Origin: Begonia masoniana
Lineage: Eukaryota; Streptophyta; Magnoliopsida; Cucurbitales; Begoniaceae
Direction of reading: 5' to 3'
Length of the DNA stretch: 64,000 bases
Assembly (NCBI GenBank): GCA_022432975.1
Contig: CM039504.1
Location: 488,196-552,195 of the forward strand
Shown here: positions 35,501-47,700 of the stretch, piece after piece
How the letters are laid out: every line of letters begins with the position of its first letter
Numbering within the stretch: position 1 is the stretch's first letter
Notes under the pieces: model-generated
Told to the model about the DNA's origin: nothing
The model's input: the letters and a program-made list of their open reading frames with translations, nothing else
Databases searched by the model: none
Position numbers and translations under genes: made by a program

Positions 35501-35703
35501 GAGGAATCAAACGGGAAAACAAAAGGTGGAAGCTTTGATCTTAAGCAATTAGGAATTTCCCCCATTCTTCTGTTTCTCAGCTTATCGAGCTTCATATCTC
35601 TGAGGAATCAAACGGGAAAACAAAAGGTGGAAGCTTTGATCGCAACCAATTAGGAATTTCCCCCATTCTTCTGTTTGTCAATTTATCGATCTTCTTATCT
35701 TTG
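35501..35703 (+). repeat. 101-bp tandem duplication in the VPS24 leader
   Basis: GAGGAATCAAACGGGAAAAC at 35501 recurs at 35602, and the rest of the unit follows (GGTGGAAGCTTTGATC, AATTAGGAATTTCCCCCATT, CTTCTGTTT). The copies differ at a handful of bases. The second ends about 20 bases before the VPS24 start codon, so the leader is probably duplicated. Confidence 0.85.
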
Positions 35704-35724
35704 AGGAAGAAAGAGAGCCACTAA

Positions 35725-38329
35725 ATGGAGAAGGTCAAAAGCTTACTGAAGCCCAAACAGAGCCCGCAGGAGCAGTTGAGAGATTGGCAAAGACGGCTCC
35801 GCCAAGAGTGCCGCAATATTGAGCGCCAAATTAGAGGCAATTTTTTTTTTTTTTACTTTATTTCGGTTAAATTAGTATTGTTTTTCATGGGGTTTAACGT
35901 TTCTGATTTACGTTGATGGTTATGTTCTATCGTGTTCATCGTTGCTTATTTAGCCTGTATTCGTGTTTAGATGTTCAGAGGGAGGAAAAGAATGTGAATA
36001 AAGCAATAAAAGAGGCTGCTAAGAGAAATGACATGGTCTCAGCTAAGGTACGATCAAATTATTCAGCCATTCGACATTCTATTAGTTAATTATTAGATTT
36101 TCTTTTTCAGTGTTTTTATGCTGTATCTTAAGTTAATCAAATTCGATTTTATATTTGTGGATTTTATGATTTTAAGTTCTTAGTCGTGTACTCTTTGACA
36201 GGCAGATACTCCAAGTATTTGCCTCTACTGGTGCAATATAAGTGATGATGGAGTGAAATCTAAGCATCTATTTCATTTGTTTGAGTCTGCTTTCCTCATT
36301 GATGCACTCACATATATATTGAAAGACTTTTGGATAATGTTTCAAGGTTGGTAGGCAGTGGATTATAGTACAGTAGTTAGATCTTCTTTCTTAATTTTTC
36401 CTCTTAGTGGTTATCTAAATTGTAATTTTGCATTTGGAAGAAAACAAACGAAGCGACTTTCGATAACGAGTCTATATATATAGTCTCGTTAAGACCCCTT
36501 TTCTCGTCAAATCTTTAAGAGTGTTCTTTGTAAAAGGGAAGGGTGAGTTTTTTTTTTTTGTACCTATCTCGTTGTGTGTGTGTGTGTGTATGTATATATA
36601 TATATCTTTCTACTTCAATAAACACTTGTATACAGATTATGAAATTCATAGTCTCTTCAAATTATTTTAGGCACTTGCCAAGGAAATTGTGATGTCAAGG
36701 AAAGCTGTGAATCGCATGCACGAAAACAAGGCTCAACTCAATTCAATATCAATGCACCTTGGCGAAAGTGTTGGTATAATTCTTATAATGTCTGATCTTT
36801 TCTCCTGGACCCTTCATCCAGTAGCATATCATTCCGAGACAATAAAATTATTTTCCCTTATCCCACGTGCTTCGTTTGTTTGTTTCGATGTATTGTCTTC
36901 TATATGTTTATTTCTGCAATGCAACGATTGGGTTATGAAAGAGCACTTAAGTACGTAAGTTATGAAAATATGGTTTAAAACTGTGTATTCTTCCACTGAT
37001 CGTGGATTAGATGAGGCGACGGAATATGGATCTTACGAGAGTTCTTTTTCTTCTTGTCAAATGACGAGTCATTCTCGCTGTATTTTCCCAATTAAAAAAC
37101 TACTATCAAGATTGAGAATTGTAATTGTAGTCGAATTCAGTTTCAATATGCTATCTACTGAGGAAATTTTCTATGAAGACGTCTGGAAGCCAACGGAAAA
37201 TGTCTTTCCTTCTTTTGTCTGATCCTACTTTGTATTGTGTTCTGACATGCAATGACTGATTTAAACGACTTTTTTTCTTTCAAATATACAACCTTCTCTG
37301 ATTTCTCTTGAGAATTTAAAAGTGTATCTTCTTGCAGCAATTGCCCGCACCGTTGGTCATATTTCCAAGAGTGCAGAGGTCATGAAACTTGTCAACGATC
37401 TCATGAAAGCTCCGGCAATGGCTGCAACAATGATGGAATTTAGCAAAGAAATGACAAAGGTGATGTTCATCCCGAATCTAAACAAAGGGCTCTTTTTTTT
37501 TTTTGAGTTATGGTCTCAATTTTTTGACACCCTGCAGTATTTCAAGATGATCATTTATATCTTACCCAAGATTAGAGATACAAACAACCTTTTTCTCTTG
37601 ATATAGTATTATATCACTACTTGATATACTCTTTCCATCCCTGCAGAGTATCTCAAAAAAAGAATCTTTATATAGTATAATTAACGGGTATTTAATAAAA
37701 CCGTTAATGACCTTTCTTAACGAACTTTGTTGGTGAGTTCTGAGGACGTGCCGTAAAATTTGAACTCCACGATGAAGTCGGATTGGATTTCAAGCTATTT
37801 GTGTAATTCCCTTTTCTTTCTTGAATGAAAAATCATCAGTATCATGTTTTGTTATGATCATCGATTCATATATTAAGAGCTAAGAAGCTTGAGAGAATCT
37901 CCCATGAATTATAAGTGAAGAATAGAGTTAAGTTTTAGTGTTCTTAATATTGTAGTTTTGTGGTACAGGCTGGTGTGATCGAAGAAATTGTGACAGAATC
38001 CATTGATTCTGCTCTAGACTCAGAAGATCTAGAGGAGGAAACTGAAGAAGAAGTTGACAAGGTTTTATCAGAAATAGCAGGTGAAACAGCCTCACAGCTT
38101 CCTGAAGCTGGAAGGAAAGAAAGAATTAAAGTGCCTGCTCAAAAAGCAAGCTCTTCGCGAGAGGTAAAAACAAAACATTCACTTTTGAGAATTTTTATAC
38201 TTCTGGTTCTGTCCTGCGTAACGTCTCCATGGGTTTTGGTTTTTTCAGGAAGAAGCCATAGCAGAAGGCGCGGATGATGAGGAAGAATTAGAAGTGTTGA
38301 GGGCGAGGCTGGCTAAAGTGAGATCTTAA
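35725..38329 (+). CDS. VPS24: ESCRT-III subunit VPS24 (CHMP3)
   Basis: Six exons, 690 nt (229 aa): 35725-35836, 35971-36047, 36671-36773, 37338-37459, 37969-38163, 38249-38329. The length equals that of plant VPS24. Residues 1-40 (MEKVKSLLKPKQ, LRDWQRRLRQECRNIERQIR) and MVSAKALAKEIVMSRKAVNR form the basic helical core. ARTVGHISKSAEVMKLVNDL follows, and the tail is acidic (EDLEEETEEEVDKVLSEIAG). The end LEVLRARLAKVRS is a MIM1 motif that binds VPS4 or the LIP5 MIT domain. VPS24 polymerises with VPS2 on endosomes to bud cargo into multivesicular bodies. Intron 1 has a GC donor (AGAG|GCAATT at 35837), required to keep the frame. The neighbouring SPD1-like gene is transcribed away from it. Confidence 0.95.
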
Positions 38330-38992
38330 GTCTCAGCAATGTCTTATTGCAGTTTCTACTTTCTCTACCTGTAATAACAATACAAGACGTGTTTTTTCTC
38401 TTCTTCTTCTGAAAATTGATGGAGGCCTATTTTTTCGCCATTGTTGTCTGCAAGTGGTGTTTGAGATATAGAATATAGCTCTCTTGTTTGCTATATAACT
38501 AGTTAAGCTTGATCGGTTTTGCATTTGAAGCTTGATCGGCGAAGCAGAATCACCATTGTCGTCTTCTCACGTATTTTACAGAGATTAATTTACGAAAAAG
38601 CTGCATTTTTGTTTGCTCATGGTCCAACTTCAAAACGACGTCACTTTGATAACCGCGAGATGAAGCAAAGCAAGTCTCGCTGCGCAAGTTATTGACCTTT
38701 TACTTTGTACGTGTATGATCAATAAACAACATGCATCTACACCCTTCATTTTACATTGGTCTTCTAAATGGACGGTGGAGATGCTATTGTGTAGGGTAAA
38801 CAGGTGGGGATAATTACTTTTGAACACTTCCAATTTGCTCTCTGGTTCTCGTATAATAGACCGGGCTCCCCCGTCTAGTACCTAACAGTCCCAGTGTGCC
38901 GTTGAAGACGGTTGGCTCTCCTCTCTCTCTGAGATTGCTTATCCTTTTGTTGACGCTTTGCTCTTTCTTTCTTTCCTGCAATGCAGAAGAAA
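38330..38992. other. Gap between VPS24 and the carboxypeptidase gene
   Basis: Holds the VPS24 3' UTR, the promoter and a CT-rich leader of the next gene. An ATG-less open frame with a good signal-peptide look (LSLRLLILLLTLCSFFLS) begins near 38896 and is discussed under the carboxypeptidase. Confidence 0.5.
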
Positions 38993-41900
38993 ATGGAACG
39001 TTCGATGTTTCTCTCTTTCTTTTTCATTTTTTGGTTGCTTGTCCTTCTTCGTCTACGGCTAGAGTCGCTAATTATGACGATCTTCTTCTCTCGCGATCGA
39101 AGTTTCCCGCCTTGCATGCTGAGAAGCTGATTAGGGAGCTTAATCTTTTTCCCAAGGAAGACGTTAACGTAGTTGACGGTGATGTTCCCGCTTCTTCTCT
39201 GCTCTCCGGTAGGAAGAGCATCCAGGAGAAGCGGTTTAGGTTCCCTGATGTTGTTGATTCCGATGTTACTGTCGAGGATCTTGGCCATTATGCTGGTTAT
39301 TACAAAATTGAGCATTCTCGCGCGGCGAGGTGAGATCTCAGCCTTTTCTACTTTTGAGTCTAATCGGTTGAGTGGAATTTAGGACTCCGCTGCACTAATT
39401 AGAACTTCAATGCTGCATGTTGAATCTGATGGCTTAAAGAGTCTTTTCTTCTAACGAATTTAACAATTTTGTTCGTCCCCAGATGATCTTATCTAGTAGA
39501 TTTTTTAGGTGTTTTGGTAAAATCATTTGATTCGTGGATCTTGACCTTTAAATTCAGTTTTTTAGATAATTTGACTTAAAGTGAGATATATCCATATATA
39601 GAATTTTCATTTGTCTTAGGCTGCTATTATCAGACCAAAATTTAAAGACATTAAAACTCGCATCATCTTATGCATATTTTTAGATTTTAAATGTCCCCGC
39701 GCTTGTTTGTACTGTTGGATTTTGATATTTTCCATTATTGTGTGGGATGTAGGATGTTCTATTTTTTCTTTGAATCGCGCAACAGCAAGACGGATCCTGT
39801 TGTCATATGGTTAACAGGAGGCCCTGGATGCAGTAGTGAATTGGCCATGTTCTATGAAAATGGTCCTTTTACTATTGCAAATAACTTATCTCTTGTTTGG
39901 AATGATTATGGTTGGGATAAGGTATATCATCATTCTTTATATCACTAATTTTATCGTTATTTTGGACATCAATGCTCCTCTTGGCTCTTTATACGCATAA
40001 TGAACAACATTTATTTCTATCCCACCTTGTACTTTGGCTCCTTTCCCCTCATCTTTTGATTCATGCATGTCTAAGAATGTGACCAGATAACAGAGTCTCA
40101 TCCTCTTTTCCCCCTCTCTCTCTTCCTCCTCTTTTCCCCCTCTCTCTCTTCCTCGCCATTATTTATTATAGTTTAAAGGTCCCAAATTTATGTGGCTAAC
40201 CTACTACTTGTTTGCAGGCATCAAACCTTTTATATGTCGATCAACCTATTGGTACTGGTTTTAGTTTTACTTCTGACAAACGCGACATCCGACATAATGA
40301 AAAAGGTGTCAGTGATGACCTATATGACTTCTTGCAGGTTAATTCAATCTTAACATTGTGATTTTGTAATCTTATTATTATTTCTTCATTCATCAATTAA
40401 GCTGCATATGTGGACCCATTGATTTGTTGATTTTTTATCCCAAGAAAGTTACCAATTCTAAAATTCTGGAGGGCTTTGAGCTTTGATTCCAAAATGGACG
40501 TAATTACACAGACACTTTTTTTTGTCATGCGCAGAAGGCTCACAAGAATAAACTAATAATTTATTATTTTACGAAGAAATTTAATTGCCTTTGTTTTTGC
40601 TCTGTGATTAGGCGTTCTTTTTTGAGCATCCTGAGTTTGTAAATAATGACTTCTTCATAACTGGAGAATCTTATGCTGGGCATTACATTCCTGCATTTGC
40701 TGCTCGGGTCCACCAAGGAAATAAAGCTAAAGAAGGCATTCATATAAAACTAAAAGTATGTATCTTTTATCAAGCACTGAAAATAAGCGAATATGTGATG
40801 ATATTGTAATACTAAATCATGTGTTGTGACCAGGGATTTGCCATTGGAAATGGACTTACTGATCCTGGAATCCAGTACAAAGCTTACACGGACTATGCAT
40901 TAGATATGGGCATAATTACAAAATCTTCATATGATCACATTAACAAAGTACTTCCCGCGTGTGAAATAGCAATCAAGCTTTGTGGTAAGTTAACCACGCG
41001 GACGAGTTGTTTACATTTGTTTATGACTTTGGTAATATGTAGGTGTCGTCGACAAATACATTTGAGATAAATAATAATCTTTGGTTATTCGTCTTTACGT
41101 TTTGTTTTTCCAGGCACTGATGGTACAATAACTTGCATGGCATCTTATTTTGTTTGCAATTCCATATTCAGTAGCATTATGGCTCTTGTTGGTGATACAA
41201 ATGTAAGACAATTATATTTCTTTCTTCTTTTTTTTTAGTTGGCAATGTTTTCGATTACCCATAACATAAAATTTATTTATTGGCTTTATTTACTCAATTA
41301 CTCATTCAGTAAAAATCAAGAAAATATGTTTTCTGTGAAAACAGCTATTTTTTTAGCTAATTGATATCTTGACATAATGTGTAATCGTCGGGCTTGGAAA
41401 AGCAAATATTATTTCCGACACTAGTAGCTCTAATTAAGTAGTTTTACTATGCAGTACTATGACATTAGAAAGAAGTGCGAGGGGAGCCTGTGCTACAATT
41501 TTTCAAACATGGAGAAATTTTTGAACAAGAAATCAGTAAGAGAAGCTCTTGGAGTAGGGGATATAGATTTTGTGTCATGCAGTCCAACCGTGTATCAAGC
41601 CATGCTAGTTGACTGGATGAGGAATCTTGAAGTGGGAATTCCCGCTCTTCTTGAGGATGGGATCCAGATGCTTGTGTACGCAGGAGAATACGATCTGATC
41701 TGCAATTGGCTCGGTAAAGTTCAACACTTTGGCGATATTAATTTACCAAAATTAAAAAAATTAACCGTTGGCTTTTGATACTACCACATTAGGTAATTCA
41801 AGATGGGTTCATGCGATGGAATGGACTGGTCAGAAAGAGTTCGTGGCTTCTCCCGAGTTTTCTTTCATTGTTGATGGTTCAGAGGCAGGAATACTAAAAA

Positions 41901-42153
41901 CTCAAGGACCACTTAGTTTCCTCAAGGTCTCTCTCTCATTCTCATACTTGCGTGCACATACACACTACTCATTGGCATTAATAACTTGTGCTTATGTTTC
42001 TTTCGGGAAATATGTTGCCAGGTTCACGATGCGGGTCATATGGTTCCTATGGACCAGCCGAAGGCTTCTTTGGAGATGCTGAAGAGGTGGACTCAGGGAA
42101 AACTGGCAGAGGACGGATCATCCAAATCACAAGTCTTGGTCTCTGAGATGTGA
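38993..42153 (+). CDS. Serine carboxypeptidase, SCPL49/CPIII type; frame break after the start
   Basis: Nine exons: 38993-39329, 39753-39921, 40218-40337, 40612-40755, 40834-40984, 41114-41202, 41455-41713, 41793-41926, 42022-42153. S10-family peptidase expected in vacuole or secretory route. Catalytic triad: Ser in [12 protein letters not shown] (exon 4), Asp in [14 protein letters not shown] (exon 7), His in [13 protein letters not shown] (exon 9). The substrate-binding motif [12 protein letters not shown] is in exon 2. The N-terminal propeptide has [19 protein letters not shown]. Start problem: the mature frame has no ATG upstream. ATG 38993 in a good context opens a signal-like stretch ([19 protein letters not shown]) in another frame, so one base seems missing near 39035-39060; the exon sum, 1535 nt, is one short of a multiple of three. 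A GTG-led frame from 38896 is the alternative. Confidence 0.87.
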
Positions 42154-42934
42154 TCTTCATTCGTCTGCACCTTTTCTGTTTCAAACTCTCGTGTCTCTGC
42201 ATGGTTGTAAATAATGTTGTCGTCTTTGACAAAAAACACATGAAATTAGAAAATGTAGATCATTGAAAAGTGGGACACAGTAAAGAAAATGGCTTTTTAT
42301 CTATAACACAAGTTTGCAAATAGTACGAAGCTCCTTTACATTCTATGCATATATTCGGCCAGGCATCGTGAACATAATTTAGGATGACGCTTTCACTCTA
42401 GCTTATTCATACCAAGATTTGCTGGACCATATATAACATTGGCACAGCTCATTGATTTATTAATCTATGTAATAAAATCATATGAACTACTCAAAGACAT
42501 TCAACCTTCTGCAAGGGTTCAACTAAGAGGTGTAATGATCATGGTAACACCCGACTGCCCAGCCGCGTAAGAATTTCAACAGTGAGACGTTGAATATGGT
42601 GAAGACAATAAATGTAAGAGAACAACATTGCCCAAGTAATAATTTTTACACCATGTTTCAATAACATAACTCCTCCTTTCAACACGAAGCTAAATGAAAT
42701 GAAATGAAATACATACACAGCAAGTGTTTGGATGTGATTTTTGTGTTCCTAGAACTCAATCCATCAGCAATGTATTAGAAAGTGAAATCTTCTCTGCTCT
42801 GATTGCCTTCAAGTTTTCTTAGCAAAAATTAGAACAAGATAATGCAGGAATTGCCCAAACAATGATAAAACACAGCATACCTTCATTGATTCACTTCAAG
42901 TAACTCTACATTCCCAGCAAAACCCAACTGAAAT
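42154..42934. other. Convergent 3' flanks, no gene seen
   Basis: Gap between the carboxypeptidase stop (+) and the 31K stop (-). AT-rich, with AATGAAATGAAATGAAAT (a short ATGAA repeat) near 42693-42711. No coding or RNA signal noticed. Confidence 0.5.
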
Positions 42935-43714
42935 TCAGTCATCTTCATCACTTTCATCACTAAAATAGCTAGCTTTCTTAGACTTCTTCTTCTCCATAGC
43001 CTCCTCGCTTGCGTTCAATAACCTTTGTTCTGAACTGCCATCTACGACTGAAGCCCAGTTGTCTTCTTCGAACCCTTCTGCGCCATCTGATTCCCAATCC
43101 TCTTCACGCCTGATCACACCGCCACCGCCATCTTTATCACCTCGCCTCAATCTCTTTGGCTCTGGGCGTTCTCTCCGACCCAGCTGATTGCGAGGACACT
43201 CATAGGACAAATGGCCATCGTCTGAACCACACTCGTAGCACCTGCTTTTGTCTCTATACACTCTCTTCCTAATAAACTCAGCCGCTCGGCCATTATCGGT
43301 GGCTATAGAAGCAGTCAAAGTGCGTCCGTTGAGAATCTTGCCGTTCATTTCACGAGCAGCCTTGATCGCATCGTCTCGAGAAACGAATTGGATGAAAGCG
43401 ACGCCGCGCGATTGGCGAGTCTGGCGATCTTTCAAGACGGTAACGCGAGCGAGCTTGCCTAGAGTGGAGAAGAGGGTGTGTAGATCGGAGTTGGTGAGAG
43501 AATAATCGAGATTGGAGATGTATAGAGTGGATTTGGAAGGAGCTAAACCAGCAGAACCGCCACTGGGCTTGTTAGAGGTTTTAGAGAATGAACCAGATTG
43601 CGAGGAAGAAGAATCTGGAGCCGAAGACAAGGAGGAATAGCGGTAGTAGAAGACATCGTCTTCATCACTATCGCCATCATCGCCGGTGGGTTTCTTCCCC
43701 CTCTTTCGCACCAT
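42935..43714 (-). CDS. U11/U12 snRNP 31 kDa protein (minor spliceosome)
   Basis: Single exon, 259 aa from [13 protein letters not shown] (an in-frame Met five codons upstream is possible). It is an RNA-binding component of the U12-type spliceosome and helps recognise minor introns. Seen: Asp/Ser-rich N-terminus, one RRM (about residues 62-140) with RNP2-like LYISNL and RNP1-like RGVAFIQF, then a CCHC knuckle [15 protein letters not shown], an Arg/Pro-rich patch, and an acidic end with [11 protein letters not shown]. Order and spacing match plant U11/U12-31K (Arabidopsis At3g10400, from memory). It lies tail-to-tail with the carboxypeptidase and head-to-tail behind FLD, the same order as I recall in Arabidopsis. 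Confidence 0.95.
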   Translation of the reverse strand: MVRKRGKKPTGDDGDSDEDDVFYYRYSSLSSAPDSSSSQSGSFSKTSNKPSGGSAGLAPSKSTLYISNLDYSLTNSDLHTLFSTLGKLARVTVLKDRQTRQSRGVAFIQFVSRDDAIKAAREMNGKILNGRTLTASIATDNGRAAEFIRKRVYRDKSRCYECGSDDGHLSYECPRNQLGRRERPEPKRLRRGDKDGGGGVIRREEDWESDGAEGFEEDNWASVVDGSSEQRLLNASEEAMEKKKSKKASYFSDESDEDD

Positions 43715-44701
43715 TATTCGTCTGAGCAATTGCTCTCTTTACCGTTGAAGTCGTTCGACTATATACGAGGAAGGAGACGGCCCTCTTTGCCCTCGTCTCA
43801 GAAGTCAGAGTTAATCACAAGTATCTTACTTAATCTCGCAGTTAATCTAAATTAAGACAAATTGTTATTACACGAGACATTATCCCAATACCATCACTAC
43901 AAATACAATAAAGGGATCATTTTTCATTGACCCATTTTGTCTCTTTACAGGGTTTCTCAGCAGCATCTTTCAGGAGCCAATCATCTCCCATACTAAGTTT
44001 TCTAACTTCCAGCGGTTCTCCATGGCAATTAGGCAGTCCGGCCAGAAGTCCTCCAGAACTCAACTCAAAAGCTTTTCTTGGGCAGCATCGATGGCCCATT
44101 ATCAGTAACTTTTCTTCTGCAGCAGCAGTTCAAGTCAGACAAAATGCTTAACTTTCTGAGTCGTATAATAAGGCTAACCAGATGCACTCTTTTCTGGAAC
44201 ATAATCAATTGGACTTGAAATTTCAGGGTCACCAGATCCAGTTGATCTCCAGCAAGTGACAAGCAAATGAGCGAGCTTCCTGAAGTCAAACTCAAACATA
44301 CATCTGCTGAGTGTGGCGTGGCTTTTCTGAACAGACTCAACATGGTCTAGCTCTGGTATGCTGACTATTCCTTCTTGGATAATATACAGAGGGATGAATC
44401 CATTGAGGCAAGACTGCATAATTGTTAAAGCTTGGTGATTTATTGACACACAACAGAAAATACCAAAAAAAGACGGTTAATATTTTCAAGTTAGCAAATT
44501 CAGCATATACAATGCTATTACACCAATAATAATTTTGAAATGAGAAATATGGATTAATAAATGAAAAGAAGATGATGCCATGCATCAAAAGCACCACGAT
44601 CAACAAAAAACCCAATTTAAAAAATAAATCAACTAATGGGATGAACAAAAAGCCCAAGAACCATACACACAAAAAAGTAGAATTGCAGTCACATCTCACC
44701 T
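43715..44701. other. Between U11/U12-31K promoter and FLD stop
   Basis: Probably includes the FLD 3' UTR and the 31K upstream region. It contains one open stretch on the minus strand that looks protein-like (listed separately). Confidence 0.5.
44184..44411 (-). other. Possible extra exon downstream of FLD, not identified
   Basis: On the minus strand a frame runs from an acceptor-like ATTATGCAG (about 44412-44420) and reads SCLNGFIPLYIIQEGIV, HVESVQKSHATLSRCMF and FRKLAHLLVTCWRSTGSGD, then stops after SASG. Composition is protein-like rather than random, yet it follows the FLD stop codon at 44702. It could be an alternative last exon of FLD, a relic of another gene, or chance. I do not recognise it. 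Confidence 0.3.
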
Positions 44702-47700
44702 TTATGACATGGAGGATCCATTGACATTTATTATTTGCTTCGAAGCATCATCTTGATTTTGCCGATGTGTTAATTCTGTAATTGAGGAAATACAGGAAAG
44801 GTCAACACAAAATAATTTTTTGCTGAGAAAAGGGTTCGTTTCATTTCATCATCTTACATCAGAACTGATCCTCCGGCATAGATTTATAAAACTATAATAG
44901 TTTCCATGCGTTCTAACATAAACCTCTCACAGACAGCGGACAGATATTCATTCTACATTTTGTTTTAGCCTTTTTTTCTTCTAGCAAATGTGACATAAAC
45001 AAAAGATCAGTAGATACTCATCTCCCCATTTACTGAAAACTAGAATAATTAATTACCTGCAACAACCGTTTCTGGGAGCGCTTGATCTAAAGCTCTGGTT
45101 TCCTCTGATAATTTTCCATTTATTGTGGGAGGTGCCGCCCTGTTGCTACTGCTTACTATTTTAGCCCTCCTGTGATATCCATATGACATAAAGCAAACAT
45201 TCACATAAAAAGATGTGCTTGGAATTTGAGAAAGTTGATAAAGATAGTCAATGGATTATACCTAATAACTTTTTGCTTCACCGTACTAGTTTTTAGCCTC
45301 GATGCCCCTAATGAAAAATCATTAAAAAGTTCAATGGAAATGATATAATAGCTTTAATAATTGAAAAAAGATATTATGATCAACAAGCTCACCCGATTTA
45401 AAGGCTATGGCAGTCGAGGGCTTTCTATTTCCTCGCTCAGCCTTAATGGCAGTAATTACAGAATCAGCACTAGGTCCCAATCCTTTTCTACCCACAAGCT
45501 TCGCTCCAAACTTTTCACAAAGGAAGTTCAACCTCATCTCATCACCCCCTCTCACTTCTCTCAGCTCAAGAGCCTGTTGCCTGGATAACAGAGTGTACAC
45601 GTGAAGTTGTTGCTGCTGATTGAAGTGCGACTGAAGCTGGTGAAATAATAGTTTATTTGTGTGCTGTTGATCTGCTCTGACAATGTCATGGCTTTTCTTT
45701 CGAGGCTCATTAAATGCCAATCTTAGAATTGCCGGAGACTTTGGGTCGGTATTATTCCGGCCAAAAATGATTGAGAAGCTTCCAAATTCTAAATCAGGTT
45801 CCCTAAATAGATCTGCTAAAAGGCATGCACAAGAATGGGCATTCTTTGTCAGACTCCTATCAACGGTTGTCCTAAGGGCCCGTGCATTGGCATAGTGTAC
45901 CATATTTGCAGCTTCTCTTAACCCACTAAGAAAAGCTCCATGCATTGTTGCAGGATATCGCCTAGTAGTTGCCTCTCCAGCAAAGAAAAGTCTTCCATCT
46001 CCTACAGTTTCTGCTAAAATATCATAGTCATCCCCTGATGCCCCTACTGCAACATTAGAGTAAGATCCAAAACTAAATGGATCACTGCCCCATCTTGTAC
46101 AGACAGTTTGAAGAGGTTCTGGGACATTGATTCCTTGAGGATCGAAAATACCTGCATGCATTTTTATAATATCAAGAAAAATCAGCTATAATTAGATTCA
46201 GAAATTTTTTTGGAGAAACAAAGCTTTTGTTCGCTCTAAAGAGTTCATTTAGCGCAATCATGATCAAAGTCCAAATATTCAGATAGGGGCCCTTAAAGAT
46301 GCCTATTTTGTTAGTGAGGCAGGCAGGTAAGATTCAGCAATGAAAACAGAATTATTAACAAAAGTTAAGATAATAATTTTTATTGGTATAATCTAGCAAT
46401 AAAAGAAATTGAGAAATATGGAGAGGTTTGTTCAACATAGTTTGCATCAATGAATATTTTCCATTCAAAAGAAGAGAAAGCTTGTCAGATAGAAAAACAT
46501 GATAGCTTTATTTAAAAACTACAGAAATATCACCTCTAAGAATTTGTATAACTTTAGTAACAGCATCCGTAGGTGGCATGCTCTCAAACTTATGTGCAGC
46601 TTCCCCAGCCACCAAAGCAATTAACAGAGGACCACCAGCAACTGTTGCATAATTGTAAAACAAGAAAAATTCTCCACGACGACTAGAATCATCAGAAAGA
46701 TGCCCAAATGTATCAAGATTCATATCCCAGAAAACATAAGGAAAAAGCATTGCAACCTTATTCAATAACCCAAATCCCAACCTCTTTATCCCGTCCAACT
46801 TTCTTTGGGGCAACTCTGGGACAAACTTGATCGACCCACTTTTAAGAACCCCAAGTGGAACAGTACATAATGCCATATCACCCTCAAAAACCTGGCTTCC
46901 TGCAAGGACCTGCACTCCGTCACCACTATACCTAATGGTGTTCACAGTTTTTTCATACAAAATTGGCACACTCTCAGCCAATGCTTGAACAATTCTACCA
47001 TTTCCCCCAGGCAAGAAGCAATGGTCCCCTCCCATATCATAGGGGTCATCTTGATCCCAAAATGCAAGAGAAAGCTTTGACAGTAATCCTGCATTCGCAT
47101 ATTCCAAATTTGCAAGATGCCAATTAAACAAGTTCACTTCTTCACTATCCACTGCTTCCCCATAAACTGGCCGAAAAGTTTCCAATGCAGCACCAAGAGA
47201 AACATCAACTGAGACGTCACCCATCAACTGCCTAAGTCTACTTGCTTTATCTAAAAGATGATTGAAAGCAATTTCTACCTTCGTATCCATATCAGGATCC
47301 ACTGGCTTTCCATCCAGACAATACAATGGGCACTTATCTCTAACCTTGTGAAGAAGGAATCCCAATTGCCTTGCCATAATCCCAAGAGGATTCCCAAGCG
47401 TACCTGTCAAAACACTGCCACCCAAATCTGCAGCTGCACATAGCCTATTCCCTCCTTCCATCTTCTTTGTATAAACTCGCCCACCTGCTCTCTTTCTACC
47501 TTCTAAAACTGTAACTTTGAACCCAAACCGCATCATTTGCCTAGCAGCAGCCAAGCCTGCCAATCCGGCACCAATCACAATAACACTAGGCTTAGTGGCT
47601 TCAGCTGGAATCTTATCCTTAATGGATGGCGCAACCCCAAAATTAATATATCCATGCGAAACTAAATAGTTATAAGTAGAATCCAAAAGATTATGGCAGT

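Larger units (their letters stand above)
35004..35724. promoter_or_regulatory. Divergent promoter region of SPD1-like and VPS24 genes
   Basis: 720 bp separate the two start codons. Contents are the (GAA)n tract on the SPD1 side and a 101-bp tandem duplication on the VPS24 side. No other coding signal was found. Confidence 0.5.
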
